Below are positions 34,751-45,889 of a stretch of 64,000 nucleotides of DNA, piece by piece. Origin of the DNA: Podocnemis expansa (taxonomy: Eukaryota > Chordata > Testudines > Podocnemididae); the NCBI GenBank assembly GCA_007922195.1, contig ML682024.1, positions 1,598,051-1,662,050 on the forward strand, in the 5' to 3' direction. Positions within the stretch are counted from its first letter, which is position 1. Every line of letters begins with the position of its first letter. A program made the position numbers and the translations under genes. The notes under the pieces were generated by a model. It saw only the letters and a program-made list of their open reading frames with translations, ran no database searches and was not told the origin of the DNA.

Positions 34751-35162
34751 AGGGCGCAATGTGTCTGACATCCTGAGAGGCAGGGCCACCCATCCATATG
34801 TCTGTGATCCTTATGGAGTCCCAAGAACATTGAAGAACAAAGCCCTGCGTCAGCCTGCCTCATCTTAAACTCTAAGGATTGCAAAATGAAGAGAATGAAC
34901 ACTAATGCCTTATTGGGAATGCCCCAAATCAATGAAGTAAAGATAGCAGGACATGTGGAACACTACTTCCACCTGCCCAACTGGCTTGGGGGGTAGCTGA
35001 ACAGGAGGAAAACATTAACGCAGAGACAGGAATGATGTACAGTCAGAAAAATACAGTGCTGTAAACTACCACTAGGCCACTGAGAGTTTGCATAAAAATA
35101 GAGAAGAATTCATTCACTTCCTTCAAATAAATCCAAGAATAGACACAAGCTCCAATGCTTTT

Positions 35163-35347
35163 CACTGGTTTTCAAACTGTTTTCCTCGGGACCAGTTGAA
35201 AAGAAATCATTTATGCCCACAGCCAAACAATTACATCTTTGAGCAATGCATTCCAGTCTTTGGCAGCAGCAGTAGGGGGCACTGCAACCCAGTACCCGAG
35301 GGTCAGCAACACAGTACTCGGTCCCAACCTAAGTCTGAAAACCACTG
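35163..35347. mobile_element. Short hAT MITE (family A, copy 2)
   Basis: Runs from CACTGGTTTTCAAACTG to GTCTGAAAACCACTG. The interior TTTATGCCC, CAATTACATCTTTGAGCAATG, CATTCCAGTCTTT and CTCGGTCCCAACC match copies 1 and 3. Unlike those copies, no TSD is visible (flanks ATGCTTTT and GTCTACAG). Confidence 0.82.
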
Positions 35348-36189
35348 GTCTACAGTGGACCATCCTGTGTAGGGCATTAATGATTTTGCTGAAGGGCCAT
35401 TTGGAATCCATTATCAAATCTGCATTTCATAACCAATTCCAGCTCTCTTCCTTTTGAAAAAATGTTAAAATAAACATTGCAAGACAGAACTTTCACCCTT
35501 GGAGGTCTAGACACAAATTGCAGCAATGTCACATGAGAAAGAAGAGTTGATTGTTCTCATATACATAATTTAGTTTGTGCTACACAAAGTCAACTCAAAT
35601 CATATCAAATATATCACATACCAAAATACAACCAAGAAGATTGGGGTTTGGAGTTGGGCAAAAAACTGACACCCTCCTCCCATCACCTCATTTTTTCCTC
35701 AGAAAAAATAATTTTTTCTGATCAGGTGTAAAGGTACAGGGTCAGTGAATGTTGCACTTTCTGACTGAAGTCTAATTGCATGTGTACACAAAGGCATTGC
35801 TGGCACCAGGCTTATGGGGCTCGAGCCCCAGGTCCTCCACTGGGCTGCCCATGGCAGCGGCATGCAAGCCCCAAGTCTCAGCATGCCAAGCCCTGGGTCT
35901 TTTTCCAGGCCAGTGGTGCTCCTGCGTGTACACATAATGCTTTGTCCTATTTAACGAGTACTATCGGTGCCAGTGTTTTCACATGGTTAAATTCACTTTC
36001 TGCAGGAAAATAGGCTTAATTGTTTCAAAACAGACCATAGCAGATACAGAGAAGGAAAGGATTTGGAGGGAGGTCTCCGCTCATCCTGGAGAAGAGATCT
36101 CCCTCTTTGTTCTGAACTCTTGGTTCCTTGGAACTAACACCAGTGGCAGGTGGGAGCTCTCTCATTGGCTGTCTACCTAACAGGGCTCA
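35348..36189. other. Non-coding stretch, nothing recognised
   Basis: Unique-looking sequence with a moderately GC-rich part at 35,790-35,930 and no exon-like features. Confidence 0.4.
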
Positions 36190-36892
36190 GGTAAGTGATT
36201 TTAATAAGGCTGACTTAAAGTTGACCCTATTAAGGCAACTTCAAGAGGCCCCATTAGTGTAAGTCAACTTTATAAAGTCGACTTAAGCCAGGGGACCCAA
36301 TTAAAGTCAACTTTATTAAGTTGATTTTAATGGGCTTTATTAAGTCACCTTTAAATTCGCCCCCGGCTTAAGTTGACTTTATAAAGCCAACTTAAATGGC
36401 TCTAATGCACCAAGTCAACTTTATTAAGTCATCTTTAACAGGCACATTTTGTTAAGTCAACTTAATAAAGTAATCTGAAAAGGCTATGCCTATACTGACG
36501 GCGGCAAAATCACTCCCATTAACCCAGCGTTCCAGGAGTGCTTAGCAGTGAGTCTGAACTCACTGCTGCACTCCTGGAAGTTGGCGCCGGAAGTCCAGGG
36601 AGCCATGAGGCATAGGGGAAAGCCAAATGCAAGGGATTTGCAGTCGGCTTTCCCCACTGTGTCCTGGCAGCGTAGCAAGTCGCTAGCATTTATGCAAGGC
36701 ATTTTAATGTGCCTTGTGTAAATGCCAGTTGACTGCCGCCGAGAAAAGCCCTATGTGTGGACTAGGGCAAAGTCGACATTAAGGGCAGGACTTATTAAGC
36801 TGACTTAAGCAAGTGCTTAAGTTGACTTAATGAACCCCAATTGTGGCCAGGGAGTTGCTTAAGTTGACTTAAGCCTCCAGTGTAGACATACC
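36190..36892. repeat. Cluster of AAGT(C/T)(A/G)ACTT palindromic units
   Basis: Eight exact copies of AAGTCAACTT, its complement AAGTTGACTT or the palindrome AAGTCGACTT occur at 36,261, 36,275, 36,304, 36,370, 36,412, 36,454, 36,819 and 36,861, with about as many one-mismatch relatives between them. Spacing is irregular (14-66 bp in the first cluster), so it is not a simple tandem array. Confidence 0.75.
36482..36892. mobile_element. MITE-like repeat (family X, copy 2)
   Basis: Starts GGCTATGCCTATACTG and ends CCAGTGTAGACATACC, an inverted pair. The left half is the reverse complement of the repeat at 9,924-10,155. The right half contains two of the AAGTTGACTT units, so the palindrome cluster overlaps this element and extends about 300 bp to its left. 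Confidence 0.6.
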
Positions 36893-39661
36893 CATTGTGA
36901 CTAACCTTTGCTAGCCTACTGCTGTGGTGGGCAAGAACCACAAAACACAGTTTTATCTTTGAGAGTAGAGTGTTCATTTGAGGGGGAAAAAAATAGGGGC
37001 TACATGTCCCAAGATTCAGGCATAATTTTAATTACAAACTGAATTTAAAGAAATTAACTTAGGTAATACCAGTGTGACTTTTTCCCCCTTTTCAACACAT
37101 TCCACTGTTAGTCAACTGGTCTCATGTTTTTAGGCCTCTAAATGACTTAAGATCCAGTCAATATACTTTAGCTCCTAATTCCTCAATTATGAACAACTCA
37201 TAACTATACTTTACATTCTGAGTGCAGCTATTGCAGGTGAAACCGACAAAATGAATTAAAGAACATTTACTTCAGCAGACATTTTTTTACCTCATACCAT
37301 TGTCACAATGCAGCACCATGTGCCTGGAACTTAAGAGCAAAGAAATTTTTTTGATTTCCACAAGTGACTAACCTCACAAAAAACTTTATTTCCCACAACT
37401 GAGATTACAGCAGATTTATCTAGATTTGTTTACAAAAGAAACTGATAAACTTCACCCTGCAGAAGTGCTAACTCCAATGACTGGCAGAAGCTACAGCTCC
37501 CTTCCCACTGACTTTAAACACAATTTGAAATCACTGGCCCAGGGCTGAGGCTTTTTCTCCCCATTCACATTTCATGAACAGTGCAGATCAACAGGACCTG
37601 CTGGAATAGTCAGAGAGGAATTCAAACTTTAGTCTGATTGGTTTAATTTTTTTTTTTTTTTTTTTTTTTTTTAGCAGGAGGAAAAAGAATAAAGTTACAA
37701 GATTCTTTTAATATTTTCACAATGTTAAACTAAAACTGAGCTCTAGGCTACATGTGTAAGTAAATCTAGAACACAAAAGGGTTAAATAAGATTTTCTTTA
37801 AAGATACAAGAACTGAAGCTTTCTTTACCTTTAACAAACTTCACAGAACAGATACTGCAAAGGAACAACCTCTCCCCCCACCTTCTTCTTCTTCTTTTTT
37901 TTTTTTTTTTTTTTTAAAGTGAACATTGCCCATACTCCACATGACTTTGAGTAGTGTTCTCTTAAGAGCCACCTCGAAATCAACCGTGCATTTATAACAG
38001 GGCTACCTAGCATAGTCTGTATTAATGTGGATGAGACGTGTGTGTCACTCAGAATGTCCAGCAAAGATTTTAGAGGAAAAGAAAGTGCGTATCACAGCAA
38101 CAGCTGAAATCCATGATTTTTAAATTCTTCATGGCACATGTTTGACTCTCCTCAGCTTGCCCCTCACCAGGGTGGAGTGAGATCATTTCCTGAAAATCCA
38201 GCTAGAAATTTTGTTGCTGATTCCATAGCCTTGAATAATAAAAACCAGTTTGGTTTATGGAGCTTGCATTTGACAAGTGATGGAACGTTTCTGGTTTCTT
38301 TCTTGAGTAATTCACACTAATACAGGCTGATGCTGAGTGTATTAAAAAAAATTGAGTTGTTTCATTAAATGGTTCTGTCTGGCTACCAAACTAAAATTTA
38401 ATTTGGCTTGTATGAAATTATTTACCTTTAACATAAATGGAATAGAGGATGACTTATTTCAGCTCTCCTCTCTCCCTCCCCCCACCTTTTTTGAAGTGAC
38501 AACAGGCTGCTTTACTCCCACTGGAAGCTTCACACAACCCATTTTTTCGAACTATACAAAATCCTTCTGCTTCTCAGTTTTCCCACTAAACTACTTGATT
38601 GTTAATGCTTTACTAACTTGTGTCAGGAAACCATAACCACACAGGACTAGCTGGAGCCAAATCAGCATGCCTCCTCTTGACCTGAATAAACTTTGTCTAC
38701 AGGAGATATGCTCTTTTCTGTTGTTGTTGTTTTGATGCAAACTAGCACAATCTGTGCCATTCAGCTCCATGTGGCTCTGTGTGAAAGAGCACATAAGTCT
38801 AAACAACAGATCCAAAACGTTTTCTGTTCCATGTAATGCATTTCACATACCCTTGCTTTGCAATATATGCGGGCAGAGATTTTCATGAGAGCATCGAGCT
38901 GCATAGAAACAAGGCTGACATAGCCCATTTGATTATCTTGGTAACACTCTGGAAGCGAGAAGTAAAACTCAAGCTGATGAAGGATGCTTTCCTGGTTGTT
39001 CCCCAATACTGTTACTGAATTCCGTTTGCTACAAAATGTCCTTTTTTCCCCCCAATATATATGTCTAGCTACAGAAAGTCAGTCTGTAGAATCCAGCCTT
39101 GGCTACTGTGCTGTGAATTAGCCTTATTTGATCAATTATCAGATACCTGCACTTAGCAAAAGGCAAACAAGAGCCAATCAGGTTTTGGCGAGCGGGAATG
39201 GCAGCATTGCTCGGCATACTTAACAAATGTGGAATCTGGTCAGACAGTCTTAGAAATTCTATACATGCCATGTAGAGAATACATACTGTTTTCTGCTCCA
39301 GGATGGAGCCAGCTTTAAAATGAGATCACCATAATTTAAATGAAGAAAAACAGGTTTTCTGCAGCAAATTAGATATAAATTTTTTTCATAAGAATCTCTG
39401 TCCCCCTCTCTTTTGGCTTTCTGGGAAGAACCAGAAAGATGTTGCCTCCCCAGCAGAAACCCTGATGCTGGTGACACTGCCTAACCTCAAAAGCCACATG
39501 CGATGAAGGCATAGGTGACCAATCAGGTCTTTTGGGTTAAGCAGCTACCATGGCTGCCCTCAATGGAAGTTTTACCTCTTCAAGATTAACTAGGAGTGAA
39601 GAGGGGAAAGGCTGCACATTAAACACAGTTTGTCTGAAAGCTGTGTGCATAGCAAATGTTT
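36893..39661. other. AT-rich unique stretch, possibly distal ZFAND3 3' UTR
   Basis: Mostly non-repetitive AT-rich sequence with T-runs at about 37,649-37,672 and 37,895-37,915. No repeat families were recognised, in contrast to the regions to the left. It could be an extended 3' UTR of ZFAND3, or plain flank. Confidence 0.4.
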
Positions 39662-40044
39662 ACACCAGCTTCTACTCAGCTGTTTATTTTAACTCTGCAG
39701 CTGGAAGGTTTCCAGCATAAGGCTTTTGGAGTTTGACTCCAACAATAATAGAAGCCTTTGGATTTTTTCATTTTGTTGTGTTTTAAATCCACTAGCCACA
39801 CTGAAAAATATTTTTTCATGTTTTAATTTTGTACATTGGCTAGCAGGCACCTTTGTGACCAGCCAGAAATCATTTTCAACCACCATCAACCCCTACACTA
39901 CAGTACCAGGACGGTTGGCTAAAGAAAGGAAACTGATTGGCTGTAGTCTGAAACTTGCCCAGTACAAGGTGTCTGGCTGACTTTGTCCTAAATAAGGCTA
40001 ACGTTAGTGAACTAAGAACAGCATTTGGTTGCAGAGTCTCGCAC
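39662..40044 (-). other. ZFAND3: ZFAND3 3' UTR (proximal part) with a candidate poly(A) signal
   Basis: The sequence after the ZFAND3 stop codon, read right to left, is non-coding and free of recognisable repeats. The first AATAAA on the minus strand is TTTATT on the plus strand at 39,683-39,688, followed by a GT-containing stretch, so cleavage near 39,665 is plausible. The real 3' UTR could be longer: another minus-strand AATAAA lies near 37,385 and the 37.7-39.6 kb stretch is also mostly unique sequence. The end of the transcript cannot be fixed from sequence alone. Confidence 0.5.
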
Positions 40045-40199
40045 TCAGGAACAGCCTTCGCCGATGCGCTGGCAAGATCTCCCTACTTTCCGGTCCAGTT
40101 TCACCATTTTCATAATGGCTTCCTCACGCCCACGTCCCATGTGGTCAAATGTGCAGTCATGTTGTTCAGGCAGGCGATGTAACATACAGAACACATAAC
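40045..40199 (-). CDS. ZFAND3: ZFAND3 last coding exon (AN1 zinc finger second half and C-terminus)
   Basis: This is the terminal coding exon of the AN1-type zinc finger protein ZFAND3 (TEX27), 155 nt long. The first two bases complete a Gly codon begun in the previous exon. Fifty codons and a TGA stop (40,047-40,045) follow. The peptide begins [15 protein letters not shown] and ends [10 protein letters not shown], which I recognise as the ZFAND3 C-terminus. It supplies the last four AN1 zinc ligands: Cys4, His7, His13 and Cys15 of the exon peptide. The rest of the protein (about 227 aa in human, from memory) is encoded upstream, beyond the right end of the window. Similarity starts exactly at an AG acceptor and the frame is intact, so this is a spliced gene and not a retrocopy. 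The molecular role of ZFAND3 is only partly known; AN1 fingers generally mediate protein or nucleic-acid contacts. Confidence 0.95.
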
Positions 40200-40232
40200 C
40201 TGCCAAGGAGAAGGAAAGAATGTACTGTGTTA
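40200..40232 (-). promoter_or_regulatory. ZFAND3: Splice acceptor and polypyrimidine tract of the ZFAND3 last exon
   Basis: Read on the minus strand, a pyrimidine-rich run (TTCTTTCCTTCTCCTTGGCAG) ends in AG at 40,201-40,200, immediately before the first exon base at 40,199. The intron interrupts a Gly codon after its first base. This is a textbook vertebrate acceptor and supports the exon boundary independently of the protein match. Confidence 0.88.
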
Positions 40233-40597
40233 AAGATTCCCTCGAAATGGCTGAGTCCTATGCCACCCAGGAGAGCAGGAAAGCAGCATGATGATGGGGA
40301 TTGGTGGGCTTTCAAGAGCAATACAAACTTCACATTTTCATTTGTTTTCCTGACGTCACAATAAATATTGGTAGGAACAATTTTAAATTCAGTGCTGTTT
40401 TGTATCACAGTGGGAGAGAGACAACAAAGGAGTTTACCTATATTTAAAGTGGTTTTTTTAGGCACTTAACATATCTGAGTCCAAGTCTACACTGGCTCTG
40501 TCACGGATATTTGGTAACTTTGAGCAGATCTCTTTGCCTCTATCACCCCATCTTTAAATAAGAATAATAATTACCTCACAGGGACATTGCAAGCAGT

Positions 40598-40739
40598 TCC
40601 AGAGGGGTAGCCGTGTTACTCTAGTTCAGCAAAAAAAAAAAAAAAAAAAAAAAGGACTCTGGTGGCACTTAAAAAGACTAACATGTGATGATTAAATTTG
40701 TTAGTCTTTAGAAGTGCCACTAGATTCCTTGTTTGTTTT
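40598..40739 (+). mobile_element. Fold-back SINE (copy 1) with 12-bp TSD
   Basis: Begins AGAGGGGTAGCCGTGTTACT, continues to CTAGTTCAGC and a long A-run, then an inverted pair: GGACTCTGGTGGCACTT..AAGACTAACA (40,654-40,683) and TGTTAGTCTTTAGAAGTGCC.. (40,699-40,728), separated by 15 nt. It is flanked by ATTGCAAGCAGT (40,586-40,597) and ATTGTAAGTAGT (40,740-40,751), 10 of 12 matching. The palindrome therefore appears to have inserted as one unit. It has the same design as the element at 59,510-59,703. Confidence 0.8.
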
Positions 40740-40751
40740 ATTGTAAGTAGT

Positions 40752-43700
40752 GTTTTTGAAGGCCTGTGAAAGAGAAAAGTGCTGAAGAGCAGCACACAGC
40801 TGCCAGGTTGGCATAATCCACTGCATCTGAAAAGCAGTGCAATATAATGTACGACAACAGTATCCTTCCTGCTTGATAGCTCAAAGGACATAATTCTGCC
40901 TTCCAGAACACTGTTCTGCTGCCTCTTCATAAGAACTCAGAGCAGATAAAAATCACAATTATTTCAAGCTTCTAAAAGAGTGTGCCACACACCGCTACAG
41001 AGACGAGAACCAATACGCTGCCTTTACAATAGTCCGATCCTTAAGAAAAGCAATACAAGAAAATCTCATGAGGACTCACTTTTACAAAAGTGATTTGAAG
41101 ACAAAATGGATTTATTTTGGCTCGCAGTTTCAATGACATCTGCTATAGACTTCTCTGTATTTCAGATCCTTATCTCATTCCAAGCACTTACTCTGGGGAT
41201 ACAGCAACAAAGAGGGAGTTTCCTTTTCTGGTAGGCTATTTAACAAAACAAAGATTCAGACTAAATTAAGATATAAAAAGTTTCCTTCTGTATCCCTATC
41301 CTCATTTTATTCCCAACTGCTGTCATAACGCAGGAAATACAAAGCACTTCCGAGGTCAGATCAAGAAGATGGTTAAAGTAAGAATGCCCTGGGCCATCAG
41401 CTGTAATGCTTAGCAGGCTACTTGCTTGATTCGCTCCTGTACACAAAGGAGTCAGGAAAGTCTCCAGTGAGATTACGGGTAGTAGGCTGCTTCTCCACTA
41501 ATGAAAATACTGCTGAATGATACCAGTTGGGACCAGGTGTTATACTGGAGCAAACCTGAGATCTGTCTAGTTTAGTATCCTGTCACTGGCAGTGGTCAGC
41601 ACCAGATGTTCACACTACATAGTAATGATGCCTAGAACTGAATAAATAAAAGTCCCAGTATTAAAAAGCCAATATCTAATACAGGATTTTTAATACTGTA
41701 CTTAAGACAAGTTTGTATGTTATTGTGTCTTGGGCTTTTTTTAAATAGGTAAAAGTATAAAATTTTCCAAAATGCCCAAGAGTTTAAATGAACACGCATC
41801 ACCTTACTGGAGCTAGGTTTTCTAACAGTACAGTTCTGAAAAACTGTCACTAGTTCACAGACGTATTACGGTTTTCATATTTTCTCCTTGCTTTATTAGC
41901 CTTAGGTATCTGGGTGGACAGTATATAGCCTGTTGTGTGTGGAAGTGCTCATTCCAATCTTAGGATCATCAACTTTGACAGTAATTACATTATTAATTTA
42001 TGTGCACTAGGCGAGAAGGCCAATATGTTTCTCTCTACTCTTATCCTTAAAGCCAGTCCACATTTAAGAGATGAAACAGTCTCCTGAGAACCAGGAGCTC
42101 CCTTTTGGTTAGAAAGTAGAGTTTAATGAGCTTTTGTGGTATATAAGTTCATTACTGAAAGATCCTAGATACAGGCTGTGTATCTTAAAGGATTTTAGTA
42201 CAGAAATGCCTTTGGTAGGACACTTTAACAAGCAAAACAACTTCTCGTTGGGGAAATACCTGTCAGCTAAGGGAAGCTTATCAAAAGCAATGCCATATTA
42301 AAACTATGGCAAAATGAAAGACTTCATCTCCAGGTGGCAGATGTCCGTGCACTACACTTTATGTACTTCTTGTCAGGAAGTTTGGTCCTGGAAAAAGGCC
42401 CATATGTGCTGAAGTGTTACTGTAAGCTAAGAGTTTTACTTTCATTGCAAGCCTGCAAGAAAGCTATAGGAAGAGGGGTTGATTACAGGGTCTGGTATAG
42501 GTTTTTGGCAGATCTGGAGACCTCAGACCTTCAGGAGTGGAGTCTGCTGGAGAATTCCAAGAAGTCCTATTCTTGATAAATAGCCACAGGAGGAGTTCAG
42601 TGTCTACAAAGTAGGCAAAACAAAAAGGAAGACCACATATTTCCAAATGCTGATCCCTGAATTTAGGAATCCAAAAACCTCTCATGGCAAAATACTTTCT
42701 TTGGGATATGAGCATGTTTTGAAAAGCTAGCAAAGGGCTGAAATACAAGCGGCAACCAAGACTATTCTTATTAAACATTTATGTAATGACATAACTTTGC
42801 ATAGCAATTTAGAAACAGAAGACACAATGCCCTTGTCTCATAGATCTTAGGCTAAATTATCAAAAAAAAAAAAAAAAAGCAATGGAACACTGCCATAACT
42901 ACCATTTAATAACTGTTCACCTTTCCACATCAAGCTTTATTTTTGGTAGGAATCAAAACTGCCAGACTTACTTCAAAGTTTACATAGCAAAGGTGCTGGG
43001 CTGTAGACTCATCTAAGACAAAACCCAAAATTCCTCTTTAGTCGGGTTTTATTTTAGTAATTTCTAAATCCATCAATTCACACAATTGCAAACACCTCAT
43101 TAGTGTAATATGACAAATCTGACTGTAAAATCCTATAAAAGTTGTAGCTATTTTCTGAGTCATAAATTTGAAAACATAAATGTTCAGAGGTGGTTCACTA
43201 GTCAAAGCAAAAGTGAGCAATTCTCTCCTGAAGTGCTGGCTCAAACAGCTGTTCATTTGCAAAGTTATGCACAGAGATTGTGGCCATATGCACAAACCAT
43301 TCTGAAAACTGACTCCCTCCTTCCATATGTAAGTAACATCAACCCCTCCTACAACCTTTGAATGGAAGATTCCCCAGATAGGGAAATGGAAGCAAAGCCA
43401 AGTTTCACAGCCAAAGTCAGAGCACTTGACATTTTAAATTCAGTCCTAGCTTCACACTAGTGCTGTCCTTTGTCAGCTTTATTCCTAAATGAAAAGACAC
43501 AAGTTCAAAGGCACCAGAAATTGCAGCTCATGCTACTTCCATATTTTAATTAACACCACACTTGATTCCTCACAGATACTCAATTTGGAGCCTCTTCAAA
43601 AGTGGCCTCATAAAGTTGCAGACTTATTCCTGTGCAGAATTCTACTCCATGTGTTCTGGTTTCTTCAACCTCTTGCAAGAATTTTTACACTTTCCTGCTG

Positions 43701-44543
43701 ATCTGAAATTCTAATTGATGGAGATTCAGGCAGAACCCAAAAATGCCCAGATGCCTTAGAGATGAAGGTACTGCAAAATTACATACCAAAGTGCATATTG
43801 TCGAGGGCTGCATGTGTGTTTACGCACAATTCTATATAAAGACTACATGCATGTATATAAATGCAGAAACAGCGAGGTTAAAATAACTGCAAAATGTCAA
43901 CAGGCCACTATGCTTGACAAACCAAAATTACAGACCTACTTATGTCTGCAGACAGGAAATGGGCACACAGAGCATAGAAAAAGTTCACAAATTAATAGCT
44001 GCTTCAATGGCAAGCATTAAAGATTATTCACATGTACAAATTTTTGCCAAGGTGCATAGAAACAGATTTTCAACAGTGTTCAGCACATACAACTGGAGCC
44101 AGATTCTGAGACAGTTCTACTCCCCATTTAGGCATCTAGAGAAAAATGGAAACTGCTAGGCAATAAGCTCTTGAAAATGTGACACAAATATTAGACCAGC
44201 TCCTTTTTTAACCCTTCCTCTTCTTCCCCCTCAAGTAAGATTCATGCACAAGAGCTATTGTTTGCTACGAGGTGCTCCTGAGAACTCAGAGCACTGCTCC
44301 TTTACAGCTAAACTGCACCAACTGTATGTCCATGTACCACCTCTAACAAAGTAAACAACCAAAGCCACCTCTCCTCTCCTCAAAACAACTGAGCCTTGCA
44401 ATACAAAACAGTTTCATATTTGGTTACCCCAAACTCTTCCTTTCCCCCAACAAACTAATAGAAAATTGCCAAAAAATGTGTATCTAATAACACTTTTCTA
44501 CAGCACATATGGGACCCTGTCCAGTCCAGAGAATGGCATAGAC
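40752..44543. other. ZFAND3 intron, unique AT-rich sequence
   Basis: No recognised repeats other than an A-run at about 42,859-42,876, and no exon-like sequence. Confidence 0.5.
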
Positions 44544-44949
44544 CAATAGTTCCCAGCTTGGTGGGCAGGACTCCAAAGATTACAGGGTGTCCATAAGACT
44601 TCAGTAATATTGAGGTTATTTAACCTCACAAGTTCCACTGAGACAAGAGTGGAGGAGTAGCCCCCATCCCAGCCAACCCACCAGGGCCTGCCTCCATTAC
44701 CTTCAGTCCATGAGAGACAGGAAGAGGCACAGCCATACTAGGCATGTGGTGGTGGCTGTGCCAGAAAAGGCTTAGCTTGCAACAAGTAGGAGTAATTTAT
44801 TGTTATTATTTATGCAATTTGGAGTAATTATTATTGTGTGTTTATAGGGGTTGTGTGACTTTATGGCCAGTGAAGGGGTGAAGTGGAGGAGGACGTTTTA
44901 CCTAGTGTTAATTAGTGGGGCTTTCACTCAAAAAGGCTGAGAACCACTG
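44544..44949. mobile_element. hAT element with perfect 8-bp TSD
   Basis: Begins CAATAGTTCCCAGCTTG and ends AGGCTGAGAACCACTG, an approximate inverted pair. It is flanked on both sides by GCATAGAC (44,536-44,543 and 44,950-44,957), an exact 8-bp duplication. It is 406 bp, has no transposase frame, and sits immediately beside an L2-like fragment. Confidence 0.88.
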
Positions 44950-44957
44950 GCATAGAC

Positions 44958-45135
44958 AGCACTCTGGAGGACGGCCTCCTGTCCACTTACAATCGAAAAA
45001 CATTTATCTTCATCCTCCTGGACCTCAGTGGGGCATCTGATATTTGAAGCTACCATACTCCTGTACAGTCCCCCAAGAGGCTGGCATGACTCAAACTGCC
45101 CTGAGATGTCTGTTCTCTTTTATCACTGGACTTTG
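44958..45135 (+). pseudogene. L2-like LINE reverse transcriptase fragment, plus orientation
   Basis: The plus-strand reading near 45,005-45,050 gives FIFILLDLSGASDI, which corresponds to the LLDLSAAFDT box of L2-type reverse transcriptases, followed by a stop. Only about 60 codons are traceable. It is an ancient fragment. Confidence 0.5.
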
Positions 45136-45477
45136 TACTGCTGCTCATCAGTGCAATGTTGAACTTGTTCTTTGTAAGAAAAAATAGTCAATAGCAAAGC
45201 CTCTATTTGACTTAACTTCTCTAGCTCTTCACCTTTTCTGAGCTATAGAAAACTTGGCTAGGAGTGACAGCACGTGACTGTGGCTGGGGAAGGAGGATGT
45301 TTGCTTTTTGGTAGTTTTTTTTTTACTTTGTATTTTTTGGAGGAGAAAAGGGTTTATTCTGGAAAAGCTTTGTCAAAGAAGGCTTTCATGCACTTTTAAA
45401 AAGGAGGAAAGACCTTGAATTCACATGATATCTGATAACTGGTTCCAAAGTCGGAGTCCTTCAACTGAGAATTTTTA

Positions 45478-45885
45478 TTCCCAAACTCTCAGGTGGTACA
45501 GTACGAGTTTTGTGATCTGTCTTATTCCACAGGAGCACAACTGTCTTGGCAGTGATGAGGTCGAGATGCAATCTCTAGTGTAGCTGAGATATGGCCCACT
45601 GATTGCTTTGAAGATTAGGATCGAGGCCTTGTACTGTATCAGAAGAGGAGTGGGAACCAACGTCAGGTCTAAAGGATGGGCTGTCAGTACTCACAGGAGC
45701 CAAAATTGTGTAGGAGATGGACCACTGGATTTTGTACTGTCTGATGCCTTTGGACAGTGTTCACATTCAGGTTCAGATATGGTGAATTATAGTAGTCAAG
45801 CCTGCAGGTAAATAATGCATGAATCACTGTACCAGGCTCCTAACCTGGCAGGACAGGACAGAGTTTCCCAGGAAGCAGCAGGTAA
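45478..45885 (-). pseudogene. L2-like LINE reverse transcriptase C-terminal fragment, minus orientation
   Basis: On the minus strand the pieces LQAGLDYYNSPYL, HQTVQN, IQYKASILIFKAISGPYLSY and CSCGIRQITK follow the order of the C-terminal part of L2/jockey-type reverse transcriptases (LDYCNSLYxGL, LQxVQNAAARL, YKxLxLxFKAxxG, PYL). Several stops and frameshifts interrupt it. It is opposite in orientation to the fragment at 44,958-45,135, so they are separate events or one has been inverted. Confidence 0.6.
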
Positions 45886-45889
45886 AAAG

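Larger units (their letters stand above)
27191..34840 (-). mobile_element. DIRS-like retrotransposon 2 (all domains recognisable, decayed)
   Basis: Read right to left this is: terminal repeat (to about 34,590), gag (34,436 to 30,700, split by a hAT element), reverse transcriptase (30,260 to 29,700), RNase H (29,430 to 28,900), tyrosine recombinase (28,640 to 27,680) and terminal region (27,496 to 27,191). That domain order, with a tyrosine recombinase and no integrase or protease, identifies the DIRS order. The two ends share a degenerate inverted repeat, 27,290-27,420 against 34,590-34,750. Excluding the 1.78-kb insertion the element is about 5.9 kb. Every domain carries stops, frameshifts or lost catalytic residues, so it is inactive. 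Confidence 0.88.

Noticed and set aside
36190..36480. Reading the palindrome cluster as a CRISPR-like or satellite array
   Set aside because: Units are 10 bp, spacing is irregular and spacers are not of uniform length. CRISPR arrays are also not expected in vertebrate DNA.
1..40000. BTBD9 exons expected from mammalian gene order
   Set aside because: No plus-strand frame resembles a BTBD9 exon, so the gene, if it is next, lies beyond the left edge.
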